Below, in pieces: positions 47,464 through 56,908 of a stretch of DNA of 64,000 bases. Each line of letters opens with the position of its first letter. Position 1 is the stretch's first letter. The position numbers and the translations under genes were made by a program. The stretch is taken from contig CALIBL010000014.1 in NCBI GenBank assembly GCA_938045805.1, positions 124,001 to 188,000 of the forward strand, written 5' to 3'. The notes below the pieces were generated by a model. The model ran no database searches, had not been told where the DNA came from, and saw only the letters and a program-made list of their open reading frames with translations. Origin of the DNA: an uncultured Rubripirellula sp. (GTDB taxonomy: Bacteria > Planctomycetota > Planctomycetia > Pirellulales > Pirellulaceae).

Positions 47464-48498
47464 ATGCACTTTCTATCCCCAGAAGATTCGAGTTCGCCAA
47501 ACTTGATGGCATTCTCTGTTCTTTCACAAGGTGACCTAACCGATCAAGGATGGCTCGGTAGCCTCCTGTTCGCCTTAACTGTTTTGGGGGTTGTTTTCCT
47601 AGTCGCGTTAGGTTTCTTCTTCACACGCTACTTTAAGCTTTGGTTTCAGGCCTACATGTCGGTTGCAGACGTCAGTCTGGTGAGTCTGATTCGAATGCAC
47701 TTCACGAAGGTAAACCCAGTGGTAGTGGTGCAAGCAAAAGTGATGAGTGTGCAAGCGGGTTTAGACATCAATCGCAGCACCGGAATTAGCACACGCCGGC
47801 TCGAGGCGCACTACCTAGCAGGCGGAAAGGTAATCAATGTCATTCACGCAATTATCGCCGCCCATCGAGCTGAAATCCCGTTGGATTTCGATCAAGCCGC
47901 TGCCATTGACCTCGCCGGTCGTGACGTCCTCGACGCGGTGCAAACAAGCGTCTACCCCAAGGTGATCGACTGCCCCGACCCAGCGCGAAGCGGCAAAACG
48001 ACCCTTAGTGCCATCACCAAAAACGGAATTGAACTTCGAGTGAGGGCGAGAGTGACCGTTCGCACGAATCTTTCGCAACTGATCGGTGGTGCAACCGAAG
48101 ACACCGTCATTGCCCGTGTGGGTGAAGCGATCATTAGCTCGATTGGCTCAGCCAGCTCTCACTTTGAAGTACTCGAAAACCCAGACATGATTACTCGGGT
48201 CGTGCTCTCTCGTGGGCTCGATGCACAAACCGCATTTGAAATCGTCTCCATCGATATTGCAGACATCGATGTCGGAGAGAATATCGGAGCGAGATTGCAA
48301 AGTGATCAGGCCGAAGCAGATACCCGAGTCGCTCAGGCCCAAGCCGAACGACGTCGCGCTGAAGCGATTGCAGAAGAGCAGCAAATGCGTGCAAAAGTGG
48401 CAGAGAACCGCGCCCAATTGGTTCTCGCCGAATCCGAAGTGCCACTCGCTATGGCGGAAGCGTTTCAGGCAGGTCGAATTGACTCCGCGGTCAAGTAG
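47464..48498 (+). CDS. floA: Flotillin-like membrane-microdomain protein FloA (UPF0365)
   Basis: SPFH-family scaffold of membrane microdomains. The 344-residue protein from ATG 47464 fits the FloA length (about 330); ATG 47341 would add 41 residues. One N-terminal membrane helix ([21 protein letters not shown]), then the family signature [52 protein letters not shown] and [20 protein letters not shown] long Ala/Glu/Arg-rich coiled coil ([20 protein letters not shown]) precedes the C-terminus, as in flotillins. No NfeD partner gene is adjacent, unlike in Bacillus. Confidence 0.94.
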   Translation: MHFLSPEDSSSPNLMAFSVLSQGDLTDQGWLGSLLFALTVLGVVFLVALGFFFTRYFKLWFQAYMSVADVSLVSLIRMHFTKVNPVVVVQAKVMSVQAGLDINRSTGISTRRLEAHYLAGGKVINVIHAIIAAHRAEIPLDFDQAAAIDLAGRDVLDAVQTSVYPKVIDCPDPARSGKTTLSAITKNGIELRVRARVTVRTNLSQLIGGATEDTVIARVGEAIISSIGSASSHFEVLENPDMITRVVLSRGLDAQTAFEIVSIDIADIDVGENIGARLQSDQAEADTRVAQAQAERRRAEAIAEEQQMRAKVAENRAQLVLAESEVPLAMAEAFQAGRIDSAVK

Positions 48499-48623
48499 CC
48501 AGCCACCGAGTAGGCACCAAGGTTGCACTTGGCTTTCGCCGCATCGCAACCGCGGCATCGAATCAACAGATGGGACGCAGCACAAACCTCCACGCAACCT
48601 CCCGTGGAAAATCTTTTAAGACC

Positions 48624-49490
48624 ATGGACAATCCAGCACACGTCGAACGCCAGTCGTACCGCGTCGAATTCATGGGTGGGCTGGGGTATTCGTTGGCAGG
48701 CATTATCGATCGTCCGGTGCATGACAACGATCTCCGAGCAACAGCAGTGTTTAGTCACTGCTTCACATGCAACAAAGACCTAAAAGCGATTGTTCGAATC
48801 TCAAGGGCACTCTCCACCCAGGGGATCGCCGTATTACGTTTCGACATGACCGGTCTGGGTGGGAGCGATGGTGATTTTTCACAGACAAACTTCAGTACCA
48901 ACCTGCAAGACCTGCGGGCGGCCATTCAATTTGCCAAGAATGAATGGGGTCACGTCACAGGACTAATCGGACACAGTTTTGGCGGCGCCGCCACCCTGGC
49001 TATCACAGCTGAAAACTCACTCAACTCCGACGGTACCGACGCTGATCCACGAGTTGCCGTCACCCTTGCAGCCCCCAGTGACACACAACATCTCGCCGAC
49101 CTGATGGACAAGATGAACTCGGAGATTGAGAGAACGGGGAGTGGCGTCGTTCATATTGGCGGGAGGCCATGGCGTATCACGCGAGAGATGCTGGCTGATT
49201 TCCGCTTACACGACCTGCCGAAATTAATCAGCTCCATTTCCAAACCTACCTTACTCTTTCATTCGCCGACTGATGAAACCGTTTCTTACGACCATGCCCT
49301 AAGAATTCTCGGTCTTATTCAAATTGCCGGCACGACACCGCATCCCCCAAGCCTCATCTCGCTACTCGGTTCGGACCACCTTATTTCAAATGAGTCGAAA
49401 TCAATCGATTGGATCGCTTCCACTACCGCTGCTTTTCTAAAACGTTTCGCGGACGATCATGCACCCATCCCACAGCACGCCGGACACTAA
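48624..49490 (+). CDS. Alpha/beta hydrolase
   Basis: 288 residues from ATG 48624, with possible extensions upstream. The nucleophile elbow is GHSFGG with Ser 118, the acid is probably in HSPTDETVSYDHA and the catalytic His in LLGSDHLIS. VFSHCFTCNKDLKAIVRISR and LRFDMTGLGGSDGDF are typical of the family, which is often fused to OsmC; no OsmC domain is present here. Likely an esterase or thioesterase acting in the cytoplasm; the substrate cannot be given. It follows floA by 125 bp. Confidence 0.88.
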   Translation: MDNPAHVERQSYRVEFMGGLGYSLAGIIDRPVHDNDLRATAVFSHCFTCNKDLKAIVRISRALSTQGIAVLRFDMTGLGGSDGDFSQTNFSTNLQDLRAAIQFAKNEWGHVTGLIGHSFGGAATLAITAENSLNSDGTDADPRVAVTLAAPSDTQHLADLMDKMNSEIERTGSGVVHIGGRPWRITREMLADFRLHDLPKLISSISKPTLLFHSPTDETVSYDHALRILGLIQIAGTTPHPPSLISLLGSDHLISNESKSIDWIASTTAAFLKRFADDHAPIPQHAGH

Positions 49491-49523
49491 TCGGCTGGTC
49501 ATCCATTCAATAAGTATTTAATC

Positions 49524-50597
49524 ATGCCAGAAAATCATTTCTTGCGTCTCCTGTTTGCAGTGTGCATCCTGTCCCCAGTGACCGCTTTGAACCGCGTAAC
49601 GCAGGCTCAATCCTCAACGAAGGTTTCTAATGATCCATCACCTGCCGGAACCAAGCAACTAAAGGTCATGACTTGGAACCTCGAATGGTTCTACGACGAA
49701 AATCAAGGCGACAACTTCAGTGACCTCGCCAAAGAAAAATCATCCCCAAACCGAGCGTCTTGGGATTGGCGTCGTGATGCAATTGCTAAAAGCATCGCTG
49801 AGGCTCGTCCAGATATAGCGGCTTTCCAAGAGGTGGAAAACCGAAGGGTCCTTTGGTACCTAAGTCGCGCCATCCAACGCAACCACCGACTCTCTTATTT
49901 TGAAACATGCATCGAGGGCCGTGACTTCTTCACCGAACAAGATGTTGGTTACCTCACATCTTCCGAAATTGAAGTCCGAAAAGAAACCTTCCACGGATTC
50001 CCTCCTTCACTTCGCGCTACCGGTCGATTCCACAGCGTCACAAAACATTTAGAAACCACGATCACATTAATGGCGGAAGGTAAATCCTACCCGGTGATCG
50101 TCTTCAACACACACTTACGCGCAAGAGAAGAAGCCGCGGAAATCCGAGCTAAACAGGCACGTCTGATTCGACATTGGATCTCTGATTATCTCACCAAGGG
50201 AATGGATGTCATTGTGCTCGGAGACATCAACACTGAGCATCGCGGGGATTTAACGGATGACCCAGGAACTGAAATCGGCATCTTATGTGGAGCCGAGACA
50301 GAACAATTAGATGATGACCTGATTGACTTAACTAGAAAGCTCGCGTTATCGAATCGGGGCACACACTTACTCGCCGGCAAAGAATTTGACCGAATCCTGT
50401 GCAGCCGATCGCTGATGCACGATGATCCAAATCAATTAGACCTCGTTTTCTCAAATATCGAAAACCTTGGGGAACTGTGCATCCAGGGTGATGTAGACAC
50501 GGCTGAACAACACTGGGACAAATATTGGGAATTGGCCGATGACCAGAGAGACCTCAGTGATCACCTACCGATTATGGCAACCTTTGAACTTAGATAG
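49524..50597 (+). CDS. Exported endonuclease/exonuclease/phosphatase-family protein
   Basis: 357 residues with a signal peptide ending near NRVTQAQ. The EEP fold motifs are in order: MTWNLEWF near residue 50, FQEVENR, VFNTHL, VLGDINTEH and SDHLPIMATF at the end, including catalytic Glu, Asp and His residues. The family contains DNases, sphingomyelinases and inositol phosphatases; an exported phosphodiesterase or nuclease for nutrient scavenging is plausible. A strong terminator follows the stop codon. Confidence 0.9.
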   Translation: MPENHFLRLLFAVCILSPVTALNRVTQAQSSTKVSNDPSPAGTKQLKVMTWNLEWFYDENQGDNFSDLAKEKSSPNRASWDWRRDAIAKSIAEARPDIAAFQEVENRRVLWYLSRAIQRNHRLSYFETCIEGRDFFTEQDVGYLTSSEIEVRKETFHGFPPSLRATGRFHSVTKHLETTITLMAEGKSYPVIVFNTHLRAREEAAEIRAKQARLIRHWISDYLTKGMDVIVLGDINTEHRGDLTDDPGTEIGILCGAETEQLDDDLIDLTRKLALSNRGTHLLAGKEFDRILCSRSLMHDDPNQLDLVFSNIENLGELCIQGDVDTAEQHWDKYWELADDQRDLSDHLPIMATFELR

Positions 50598-50616
50598 AAA
50601 CCAAGTTGAAGACGAC

Positions 50617-50656
50617 AAAAAAACCACGGCACATGAGTACCGTGGTTTTCTTTTAT
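50617..50656. terminator. Bidirectional Rho-independent terminator
   Basis: Nine-base stem AAACCACGG / CCGTGGTTT with a ten-base loop, flanked by A residues on the left and T-rich sequence on the right. It lies between the convergent EEP and Spy-like genes and can serve both. Confidence 0.9.
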
Positions 50657-50678
50657 TCGATCAAGATCATTGACTGAA

Positions 50679-51212
50679 TCAGTTCTCTTCTTTTTTCTTC
50701 TTCTTTCCCTCAGCCTTCTCTTTCGCTTGGTCAGCTTTTCCCTGCATCCCGCGTGAGAACTCCTTGGGCAACTTGTCTTTCTGCTCTTTGGTTAACAGGG
50801 CAACGACACTTTTTCGAAGCGACAGTCGGATACCACTGATCTCCTTCATCGCCTTGACTTGTGCTTCGTTCAACCCAGCTTCACGATTCACGAGCTCTGC
50901 AACCTCACTTCCTTTCTTACCTGATTCACGAACCTTCTTTTGAATCTCGGTTCGTTTCTTGATGATTTCAGGCGAGATTCCAGCTTTCTCGCGAACCGCA
51001 GCGGTTTTGGCGTTCGCCGCTTTGTTCAACTCCTTAACCTTCGCTACTTGCTCATCAGTCAACCCAACTTCTTTGAGCTGGTTGAGAATCTGCGCTGCAC
51101 CTGCTGCGGAACCTTTCTTCTGACGCTTCTTACCGTCTTCTTCCTGCCCAACGGCAAGGCAAGGGATCAAGGTGACGGTCAAAAGACAAGCCGATAAAAC
51201 CAATTTTGACAT
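50679..51212 (-). CDS. Exported Lys-rich helical protein (Spy/CpxP-like)
   Basis: 177 residues from ATG 51212. A signal peptide (LVLSACLLTVTLIPCLAVGQ) is followed by an all-helical, highly basic body with the sequence pattern VGLTDEQVAKVKELNKAAN and LTKEQKDKLPKEF, which resembles the LTxxQ repeats of Spy/CpxP periplasmic proteins, and then a Lys/Glu tail (EKAEGKKKKKEEN). A chaperone or metal-responsive role would follow from the family; the match is loose. Planctomycetes have many such small exported proteins. Confidence 0.7.
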   Translation of the reverse strand: MSKLVLSACLLTVTLIPCLAVGQEEDGKKRQKKGSAAGAAQILNQLKEVGLTDEQVAKVKELNKAANAKTAAVREKAGISPEIIKKRTEIQKKVRESGKKGSEVAELVNREAGLNEAQVKAMKEISGIRLSLRKSVVALLTKEQKDKLPKEFSRGMQGKADQAKEKAEGKKKKKEEN

Positions 51213-51322
51213 TACTGGAGACTCTTGCTTAACAAGGGTGAATCGGGAATGCATTCGTTGGACTCCCTAACCATTAATTAGATCGCAAAAAACGTGACTG
51301 TCTAGCAAGGTACGGAGACGCC

Positions 51323-52069
51323 CTACAGAGTTTGCCCGCCATCGACCGCAAGAATCTGCCCAGTCGACATTCGATTCTGTGTAGAAAAGAACAGAACGGA
51401 ATCCGCAATCTCATCTGGACTCGACGCCTTCGGGATTGGATAACCCGCAACCATGGCATCCAAATCCCAGTCAGGGTTCCCCTCTCTGATCCACCGACTA
51501 TCAATCGGCCCCGGACACACGGCATTGACGCTCACATGAGGAGCCAAAACACGGGCAAATGACTTAGTCATGGTAATCAATGCCCCCTTCGTCGCACAGT
51601 AAGCAATGGAAGAACCAGATCCGGTGATCCCCGCCACCGAAGCGACATTAACGACCGAGCCGCGTTCGCTCTTCCTAAGGAGATCAGCGGCAGCTCGTGT
51701 AACAAAGAACGCTCCCTTCACGTTCACTTCCAGCATCCGATCCCACATCGCCTCGGTCAAATCGTCAAGCTTTTCGTGCGAAATAAAATTCGTTGTTGCA
51801 GCATTATTGACCACCACATCTAAACGGCCAAAACATTCCTCGGTGCGGGCAACCATATCCCTAACGGCCTGATCGTCAGAGACGTCGCAGCGAAAGAGTA
51901 GTGATTTCCCGCCAACTTTTTCCACTTGCGCAGCGGTATCCGTTGCTTCGGTTTCACTCCTTGAGTAGTTCACCACCACGCCATAACCCATCGCTGCGTA
52001 CCGCAACGCGCAGGCACGACCAACTCCAGTACCTGCTCCCGTTACCAAAGCGACTCTCTTGTCAAACAT
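51323..52069 (-). CDS. Short-chain dehydrogenase/reductase
   Basis: Classical SDR of 248 residues from ATG 52069. Cofactor motif TGAGTGVGRA (residues 10-19) and NNAAT, with catalytic Ser 144, Tyr 157 and Lys 161 in SSIAYCATK and the VCPGPIDS loop. The residues after the second strand (NYSRSE) favour NADP. It looks like the FabG/3-ketoacyl reductase group by overall pattern, but many SDRs do, so the substrate is open. Stands alone between the Spy-like gene and birA. Confidence 0.92.
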   Translation of the reverse strand: MFDKRVALVTGAGTGVGRACALRYAAMGYGVVVNYSRSETEATDTAAQVEKVGGKSLLFRCDVSDDQAVRDMVARTEECFGRLDVVVNNAATTNFISHEKLDDLTEAMWDRMLEVNVKGAFFVTRAAADLLRKSERGSVVNVASVAGITGSGSSIAYCATKGALITMTKSFARVLAPHVSVNAVCPGPIDSRWIREGNPDWDLDAMVAGYPIPKASSPDEIADSVLFFSTQNRMSTGQILAVDGGQTL

Positions 52070-52149
52070 CCCCAGTCCCCTCATCCCGTCTCTTGAATCA
52101 CCCGCCTCGATGACGAGAACAAAAAAGATTCATTTGGTTAATTAGTTGA

Positions 52150-53010
52150 TTACAAATTCCCGTCATTCCGACGCACGCGAGTCGCTTCCCCAGAGGTGAT
52201 TTCAATCTCTCCATCGACTGTGGCAATCCTCAACCCACCATGATCGGAAATTCCAAGACATCGCCCCGAGCGAGTCATCCCGTCAAGTTGGTACTCAACA
52301 ATTTCTCCGTTTAATAGGCATCGCTGCCTGAGTTCGCTGACCAATGAAATCGGCTCGCTTGCGATTTGTCCGACCGCTTCCATGATGGATTCGACAAGTC
52401 CATCAAGAAGGTCATAACGCTCGACACGCCGGCCAAGCACTTGTGCTAATCCGCTCACCGTCTGTGTTGTATTCTTATCGGTGATCTTCGGCGTCGTTCC
52501 GATGTTCACACCAACACCAATTACAAGGTACTCGGGGTGTCTCCCGTCTAACTCCATCAAGATCCCTGCAAGCTTGCCGCCTGCCAAGTAAATATCGTTC
52601 GGCCATTTTACTCTTGTTTTCAAAGGCGAGAACTCAAACTCCAAGAATCGAGAGATCCCGACACCAACAGCTAGGGAGCAGTACCTACCCATCGCCTCAC
52701 GATTGCCTCGATCCTCATTTGAAATCACCAAAGTGAAAGTTAGCGTTCCACCATCGCTATTCCATCGGCGACCATGCCGGCCCCGACCCGCAGTCTGACG
52801 ATCTGCTACCAACAATCGCGGCAAAGAGTTCAGACAAGCAGATGACGTTTGAATCTCCGCCAAGGCAGCAGTGTTTGTCGAATCCACCTCCTCGTAATGG
52901 ATTGACGATTTGACAACTAGCGAGGATTGCAACCGCTTGACCGCCGCCAAACCACTTGGATCAGGACAACCAACAATCGAAATCCTTTGATCTTGTTTAT
53001 GTTCAGTCAT
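52150..53010 (-). CDS. birA: Biotin-[acetyl-CoA carboxylase] ligase
   Basis: Attaches biotin to the carboxyl carrier protein of acetyl-CoA carboxylase via biotinyl-AMP. The 286 residues from ATG 53010 show EEVDSTNTAA, the biotin/ATP motif GRGRHGRRWNS, KWPNDIYLAGGKLAGILMEL and the C-terminal SH3-like domain. No DNA-binding helix-turn-helix precedes it, so it is a mono-functional ligase and not a BirA repressor. Its ATG overlaps the stop of the zinc-ribbon gene as TGATG, so translation is coupled. Confidence 0.94.
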   Translation of the reverse strand: MTEHKQDQRISIVGCPDPSGLAAVKRLQSSLVVKSSIHYEEVDSTNTAALAEIQTSSACLNSLPRLLVADRQTAGRGRHGRRWNSDGGTLTFTLVISNEDRGNREAMGRYCSLAVGVGISRFLEFEFSPLKTRVKWPNDIYLAGGKLAGILMELDGRHPEYLVIGVGVNIGTTPKITDKNTTQTVSGLAQVLGRRVERYDLLDGLVESIMEAVGQIASEPISLVSELRQRCLLNGEIVEYQLDGMTRSGRCLGISDHGGLRIATVDGEIEITSGEATRVRRNDGNL

Positions 53011-53282
53011 CAAAAGAACAGTAAACCCGAGAAAAACATTATCAACAGCATCACCGCAATTAGACGCCAAAGCCAAGGAGTCGAGGTGACTGCGGCGTGG
53101 TCGCCAAATTCACTCGCCACATAGGACTCGTAATCGAATTCGTCCGGACCGGACGCTTCATCAAGGCCATTCACGGCTCCATCGCTCCAACCATCCGAAT
53201 CACTACTACCACAATGGCGACAGAACTCTGCCTCAGCTCGTATTTCTCCGCCGCAATGCAAACAATTTGTCCACTTTGACAT
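53010..53282 (-). CDS. Zinc-ribbon protein with C-terminal membrane helix
   Basis: 90 residues from ATG 53282. The N-terminus has a double CxxC zinc ribbon (NCLHCGGEIRAEAEFCRHCG), the middle is acidic, and the last 25 residues form one membrane helix (LWRLIAVMLLIMFFSGLLFF), so it is a tail-anchored protein with the zinc domain in the cytoplasm. Function unknown. Its stop overlaps the birA start. Confidence 0.8.
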   Translation of the reverse strand: MSKWTNCLHCGGEIRAEAEFCRHCGSSDSDGWSDGAVNGLDEASGPDEFDYESYVASEFGDHAAVTSTPWLWRLIAVMLLIMFFSGLLFF

Positions 53283-53599
53283 TGCTTCGATTCCATTGAT
53301 CAGCTGTAAATTTGACTTGCGGTAAGATCTGCTTCGTAGTTGAGGCCTGCACACGACATGACCTCGCTCAAGAATGCTCTGTATTCCACCTAGCGGTAGA
53401 CTATCACACATCCGACGCTAACAGAATCGCCATCCAAACCTTGGGATATCGAGTCCAACCGTGGCATTGGTTAAACTACGCCGCGTCGCAATGCTTCAAT
53501 GCAGCGACAGACTGACCACGCGAATCGCCCCGCAGAACGTTCTCCTCACCTCCGTCTGACACTTCCAGATCACTCCAACTCTCGGCTTTCGACCCAACA
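53283..53599. other. Divergent region between the zinc-ribbon and mogA genes
   Basis: 317 bp that must hold promoters for the zinc-ribbon/birA unit on the minus strand and mogA on the plus strand. Short ORFs here have no features. No regulatory site was identified. Confidence 0.4.
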
Positions 53600-54136
53600 A
53601 TGCTTGAAATAATGAAGATTGGCGTGGTAACGGTTTCGGATCGAGCGAGTCGAGGCGAGTACGAAGACCTTGGGGGTCCCGCGATTCAAGAATACCTTCG
53701 GGAAGTGATCGATAGTCCCTTCGAAATCGAGCAGCGAATCATTTCGGATGATCAGACGATCATTGAAAGCACTCTGATTGAACTATGCGATGTTCAACAT
53801 TGTTCGCTAGTGGTTACAACCGGTGGAACGGGCCCAGCCAAGCGTGACGTGACCCCTGAAGCAACCGAAGCGATTTCACACAAACTGATGCCTGGCTTTG
53901 GCGAGTTAATGCGTCAGGTCTCCTTGGAGAAAGTCCCCACAGCGATTCTTTCAAGACAAACCGCGGGAATTCGCAATCAATCTCTAATCGTCAACCTACC
54001 GGGCAAGCCAAAAGCCATTGCCGAATGCCTTGATGGTGTCTTTGCCGCAATTCCCTACTGCATCGATTTGCTTGAAGGGCCATTCATGGTCACAAATGAG
54101 ACGAGATTTGTTGCTTTCAGACCCAAAAGCAAGTGA
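53600..54136 (+). CDS. mogA: Molybdopterin adenylyltransferase MogA
   Basis: Adenylylates molybdopterin before molybdenum insertion. The 178-residue protein starts at ATG 53600, with ATG 53612 also possible. Motifs: IGVVTVSDRASRGEYEDLGG, then VVTTGGTGPAKRDVTPEAT, the signature of the MogA/MoaB/CinA fold, and LPGKPKAIAECLDGVFAAIPYC. The RGEYED segment places it closer to MogA than to MoaB. No other molybdenum cofactor gene is nearby. Confidence 0.9.
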   Translation: MLEIMKIGVVTVSDRASRGEYEDLGGPAIQEYLREVIDSPFEIEQRIISDDQTIIESTLIELCDVQHCSLVVTTGGTGPAKRDVTPEATEAISHKLMPGFGELMRQVSLEKVPTAILSRQTAGIRNQSLIVNLPGKPKAIAECLDGVFAAIPYCIDLLEGPFMVTNETRFVAFRPKSK

Positions 54137-54224
54137 TGCGACACGTCTCCAATGAAGGGTGACACCCCCGCTTATAAACACCCTGAGATGAAGATCCTCC
54201 TGATGAAGCGTGCCATCACCACCG

Positions 54225-55817
54225 CTAGTGATGCTGAGTAGGCGTCGCGGAGACAGGCTCATTCTCGGTACAGACCCCTGCCCTCAGTTCCCTCGCGGCC
54301 TCACGAATTTGCTGCATGAGGCGATCGAGATCACGCTCCTCCATTAACGGATTCATAATCGTTGACCGTAGATAAATGCGTCCTGCCACCCGGGTCTGCG
54401 TCAGATAACCCTGCCCACGTTCCAACAAACTTCGCCGGAGACGGAGCTGGAACTCATCATCGAAAAGTTCACTATGCCCATCGCTTGAATTCCCGCAATA
54501 AGAGAACAGAACAATGTTACACGAAGGTTTCGCCCAAACCTCGAAATCATCCGCTTGCTTCAAACGGAGATAGAATTGTTCCGCGGTGTTGATGACTCGA
54601 TCAATCAAGGCACCAAAAAAAGACTTACCAAAAATGGACCAAACTCCCCACAGCCCCAGCGCGGACGCGCGCTTGGTACATTCCATCGTAACGACAGCGT
54701 TGTCATATGACGCTAAAGTCGGTTTAGACGGGTCAAAAAGATAAGGCGCATCCTGATCAAAGGCAGCAAATTGATGCCGCGGCTCTTTGAAGAACAACAT
54801 CGCGCAAACGGCAGGAACGAAAAGCATCTTGTGCGCATCGACCACCACGCTATCAGCCAATTCGAGTCCATCGAGTTTGGATCGATGCGATTCGCTAAAT
54901 CTTAGTGCACCGCCATGTGCCGCATCGACGTGCAGCCACACGCCAAACTGCTGACACACACCAGCAATTGCCGAGAGGGGATCAAATGCTCCGCAGGCAG
55001 TACTACCCGCCACGGAAACCACCGCCAAAATCGGCACCTCACGATTTCGCAGGTCGCTCAAAACTCGGGTCAGGCCCTCGACCGACATGCGCCGTTCCTC
55101 GTCAACGGGAACCCGCACCAAATGCTTGGTCCCTAACCCCATGACTCCAACCGCCCGCTCGATACAGTAGTGCGCATCTTCGTGCACCACGACCACGGGA
55201 GAAGTCGAGCGTGTCTGCACGCCACTACCCCAAACCTCCGGAAACTGAGTCTGTCGCGCAGCGAGCAATGCAGTCAAGTTTGCCAAAGAGCCGCCAGATG
55301 TAACCAAAGCGCCAAACCGACCCTCGTCAAATCCCAACTCGAGCCCAACCCGATTCAGGACTGCGCGTTCAACTGCCACAGACCACGGCCCCATCTCGTA
55401 AACACCCTGAACCTGGTTGGTCAGAGAGGTAAGCGCGTCAAACCAACCCGCCAAGGGTAGAGACGCCGGTACCTGATGCCCTGCACACAGTGGGTGATGT
55501 AAACCCTGACTTTTCTCCAAACAAATCTTGATGGCCGATTCAAATTTCTCGACCAAGTCTCCGTAACTCGAGCAATCTCCAGAGCCAACGGTAAAGTCTA
55601 TTTTTCTCAGCGAGGAGTCATTCGCTGTTGCTGCTAAAAAGGATTCGGCATTCCTTACGTTTTCATCCGGCTCCATCCATGCTTGAAATTCGCGTTGCTC
55701 GCTCTGCAAACGATTCAAATGCGTGGAAAATAGTTGTGCTAATTTCTCACCGCACTGCAACGAAAACTCTGGATTGTAGGACGCGCGTATCCAATCATCC
55801 CAACTCTGATGTTCCAC
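54225..55817 (-). CDS. Group II PLP-dependent decarboxylase (aromatic-amino-acid/glutamate-like)
   Basis: 530 residues with the group II decarboxylase fold: TSGGSLANLTALLAAR, HEDAHYCIERAVGVMG, VSVAGSTACGAFDP, WLHVDAAHGGALRFS (Asp 298) and the PLP lysine Lys 330 in VDAHKMLF. The substrate could be an aromatic amino acid, glutamate, aspartate or 2,4-diaminobutyrate; the sequence does not decide. The start is GTG 55817, with AGGG seven bases upstream. It stands alone between mogA and the RNase HII-like gene. Confidence 0.88.
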   Translation of the reverse strand: MEHQSWDDWIRASYNPEFSLQCGEKLAQLFSTHLNRLQSEQREFQAWMEPDENVRNAESFLAATANDSSLRKIDFTVGSGDCSSYGDLVEKFESAIKICLEKSQGLHHPLCAGHQVPASLPLAGWFDALTSLTNQVQGVYEMGPWSVAVERAVLNRVGLELGFDEGRFGALVTSGGSLANLTALLAARQTQFPEVWGSGVQTRSTSPVVVVHEDAHYCIERAVGVMGLGTKHLVRVPVDEERRMSVEGLTRVLSDLRNREVPILAVVSVAGSTACGAFDPLSAIAGVCQQFGVWLHVDAAHGGALRFSESHRSKLDGLELADSVVVDAHKMLFVPAVCAMLFFKEPRHQFAAFDQDAPYLFDPSKPTLASYDNAVVTMECTKRASALGLWGVWSIFGKSFFGALIDRVINTAEQFYLRLKQADDFEVWAKPSCNIVLFSYCGNSSDGHSELFDDEFQLRLRRSLLERGQGYLTQTRVAGRIYLRSTIMNPLMEERDLDRLMQQIREAARELRAGVCTENEPVSATPTQHH

Positions 55818-55909
55818 TCCCTCACCCTATTCAGTAGCACGTGCGATCATCAAAAAACGAATCGGCTAAAACAACATGATGCGGTCAAGCCAACTTGCAA
55901 TCGTGACCG

Positions 55910-56908
55910 TTAACGCTGACGGATTAAATCGATATCCAAAATGCCCTGTGATCGCCTCCAAGTCTCCGTCTCTCTTAAAAACCTTTCAGCGTCCACGGGA
56001 TATCCCGCCGTCGGTTTTAGGTCCTCTTTAAACTGCCTCACAAAATAATCGTTCAATCGTTCCATGAATCGCTCTCGAAGAAACTTAGCAACCAATGAAG
56101 AGTAAGCCACCGGCGTGAAACGATCTCCCTTAACCGTAAAATGGATTCGGCGAGGTCGCCCCTGATCCATCTCGTAGACACTTGACTCCTTGGTTTCCTC
56201 GATCACCCGAACTAATCCATCACTAAACTGATTTTGTAAGACACCCGCATAGTAACGGCGTCCACCATGGCGATCACAGAACACATCGACCGTCCCGTTC
56301 CCCGGAACACGATCGACCAAGTTCGCAACCAACTCAATCGTCAGCATCGATAACAGGTCTGATTTATTGTATCCCCGAGAACAGATTTGATTGAACGAGC
56401 GAGCCGTGATGGACCGCGTTTCAATGGCGATCAAGTCGAGTTCATCACAAAACCATCGATCTTTCAATTCATTAGCTAGTTGGCCCCCTAACTCGCGTCC
56501 CTGTCCATCTCCTCGACAAAGTAATCCACCCTTAGGATCATGACGGCCGCTGGCTTTCTCTTGAAAGAGCCAAGGTGTTTCACGGAGTGTCTGTAAATCG
56601 TTGGGGCAAATCTTCGATAGTACGTCTAAAAACTGATTCGATCGGATGCCACATTGCATCAACCCGGCCGCAACCATCGCTTCCAATGCTGCTAAGCCTT
56701 TCCCAGGTTGGTAGACCCGCTTTGAGTCATCCACCCGTAGAACATGCCCCCGTAAACGAAGCGGTTCAGCTAGGTGATGAAAGGCACCACTCAAATCATC
56801 ACCGGAGGCAGCACCATCAGGAATTCGCCACAACGAACCAGCGATGACTAGTGGACCCAGTTTCGGTCCATAACCTGCTTCATCGGTTGCGATCAAAAAC
56901 GAAGCCAT
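55910..56908 (-). CDS. Divergent RNase HII-like protein
   Basis: 332 residues with similarity in layout to RNase HII, which removes ribonucleotides from DNA. The N-terminal LIATDEAGYGPKLGPLVIAG corresponds to the IDEAGRGPLAGP motif with the first catalytic Asp-Glu, and VLRVDDSKRVY to the DSKKL segment. VDVFCDRHGGRRYY may give a third acidic site, and the end (KPTAGYPVDAERFLRE) resembles GYxT. It is longer than typical RNase HII (about 200-220) by an insertion in the middle. Whether it cleaves RNA-DNA hybrids is inference. ATG 56908 is the clear start. Confidence 0.6.
   Translation of the reverse strand: MASFLIATDEAGYGPKLGPLVIAGSLWRIPDGAASGDDLSGAFHHLAEPLRLRGHVLRVDDSKRVYQPGKGLAALEAMVAAGLMQCGIRSNQFLDVLSKICPNDLQTLRETPWLFQEKASGRHDPKGGLLCRGDGQGRELGGQLANELKDRWFCDELDLIAIETRSITARSFNQICSRGYNKSDLLSMLTIELVANLVDRVPGNGTVDVFCDRHGGRRYYAGVLQNQFSDGLVRVIEETKESSVYEMDQGRPRRIHFTVKGDRFTPVAYSSLVAKFLRERFMERLNDYFVRQFKEDLKPTAGYPVDAERFLRETETWRRSQGILDIDLIRQR

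Noticed and set aside
54155-54175. GGGTGACACCC palindrome after mogA as a terminator
   Set aside because: The loop is too small and no T-tract follows.
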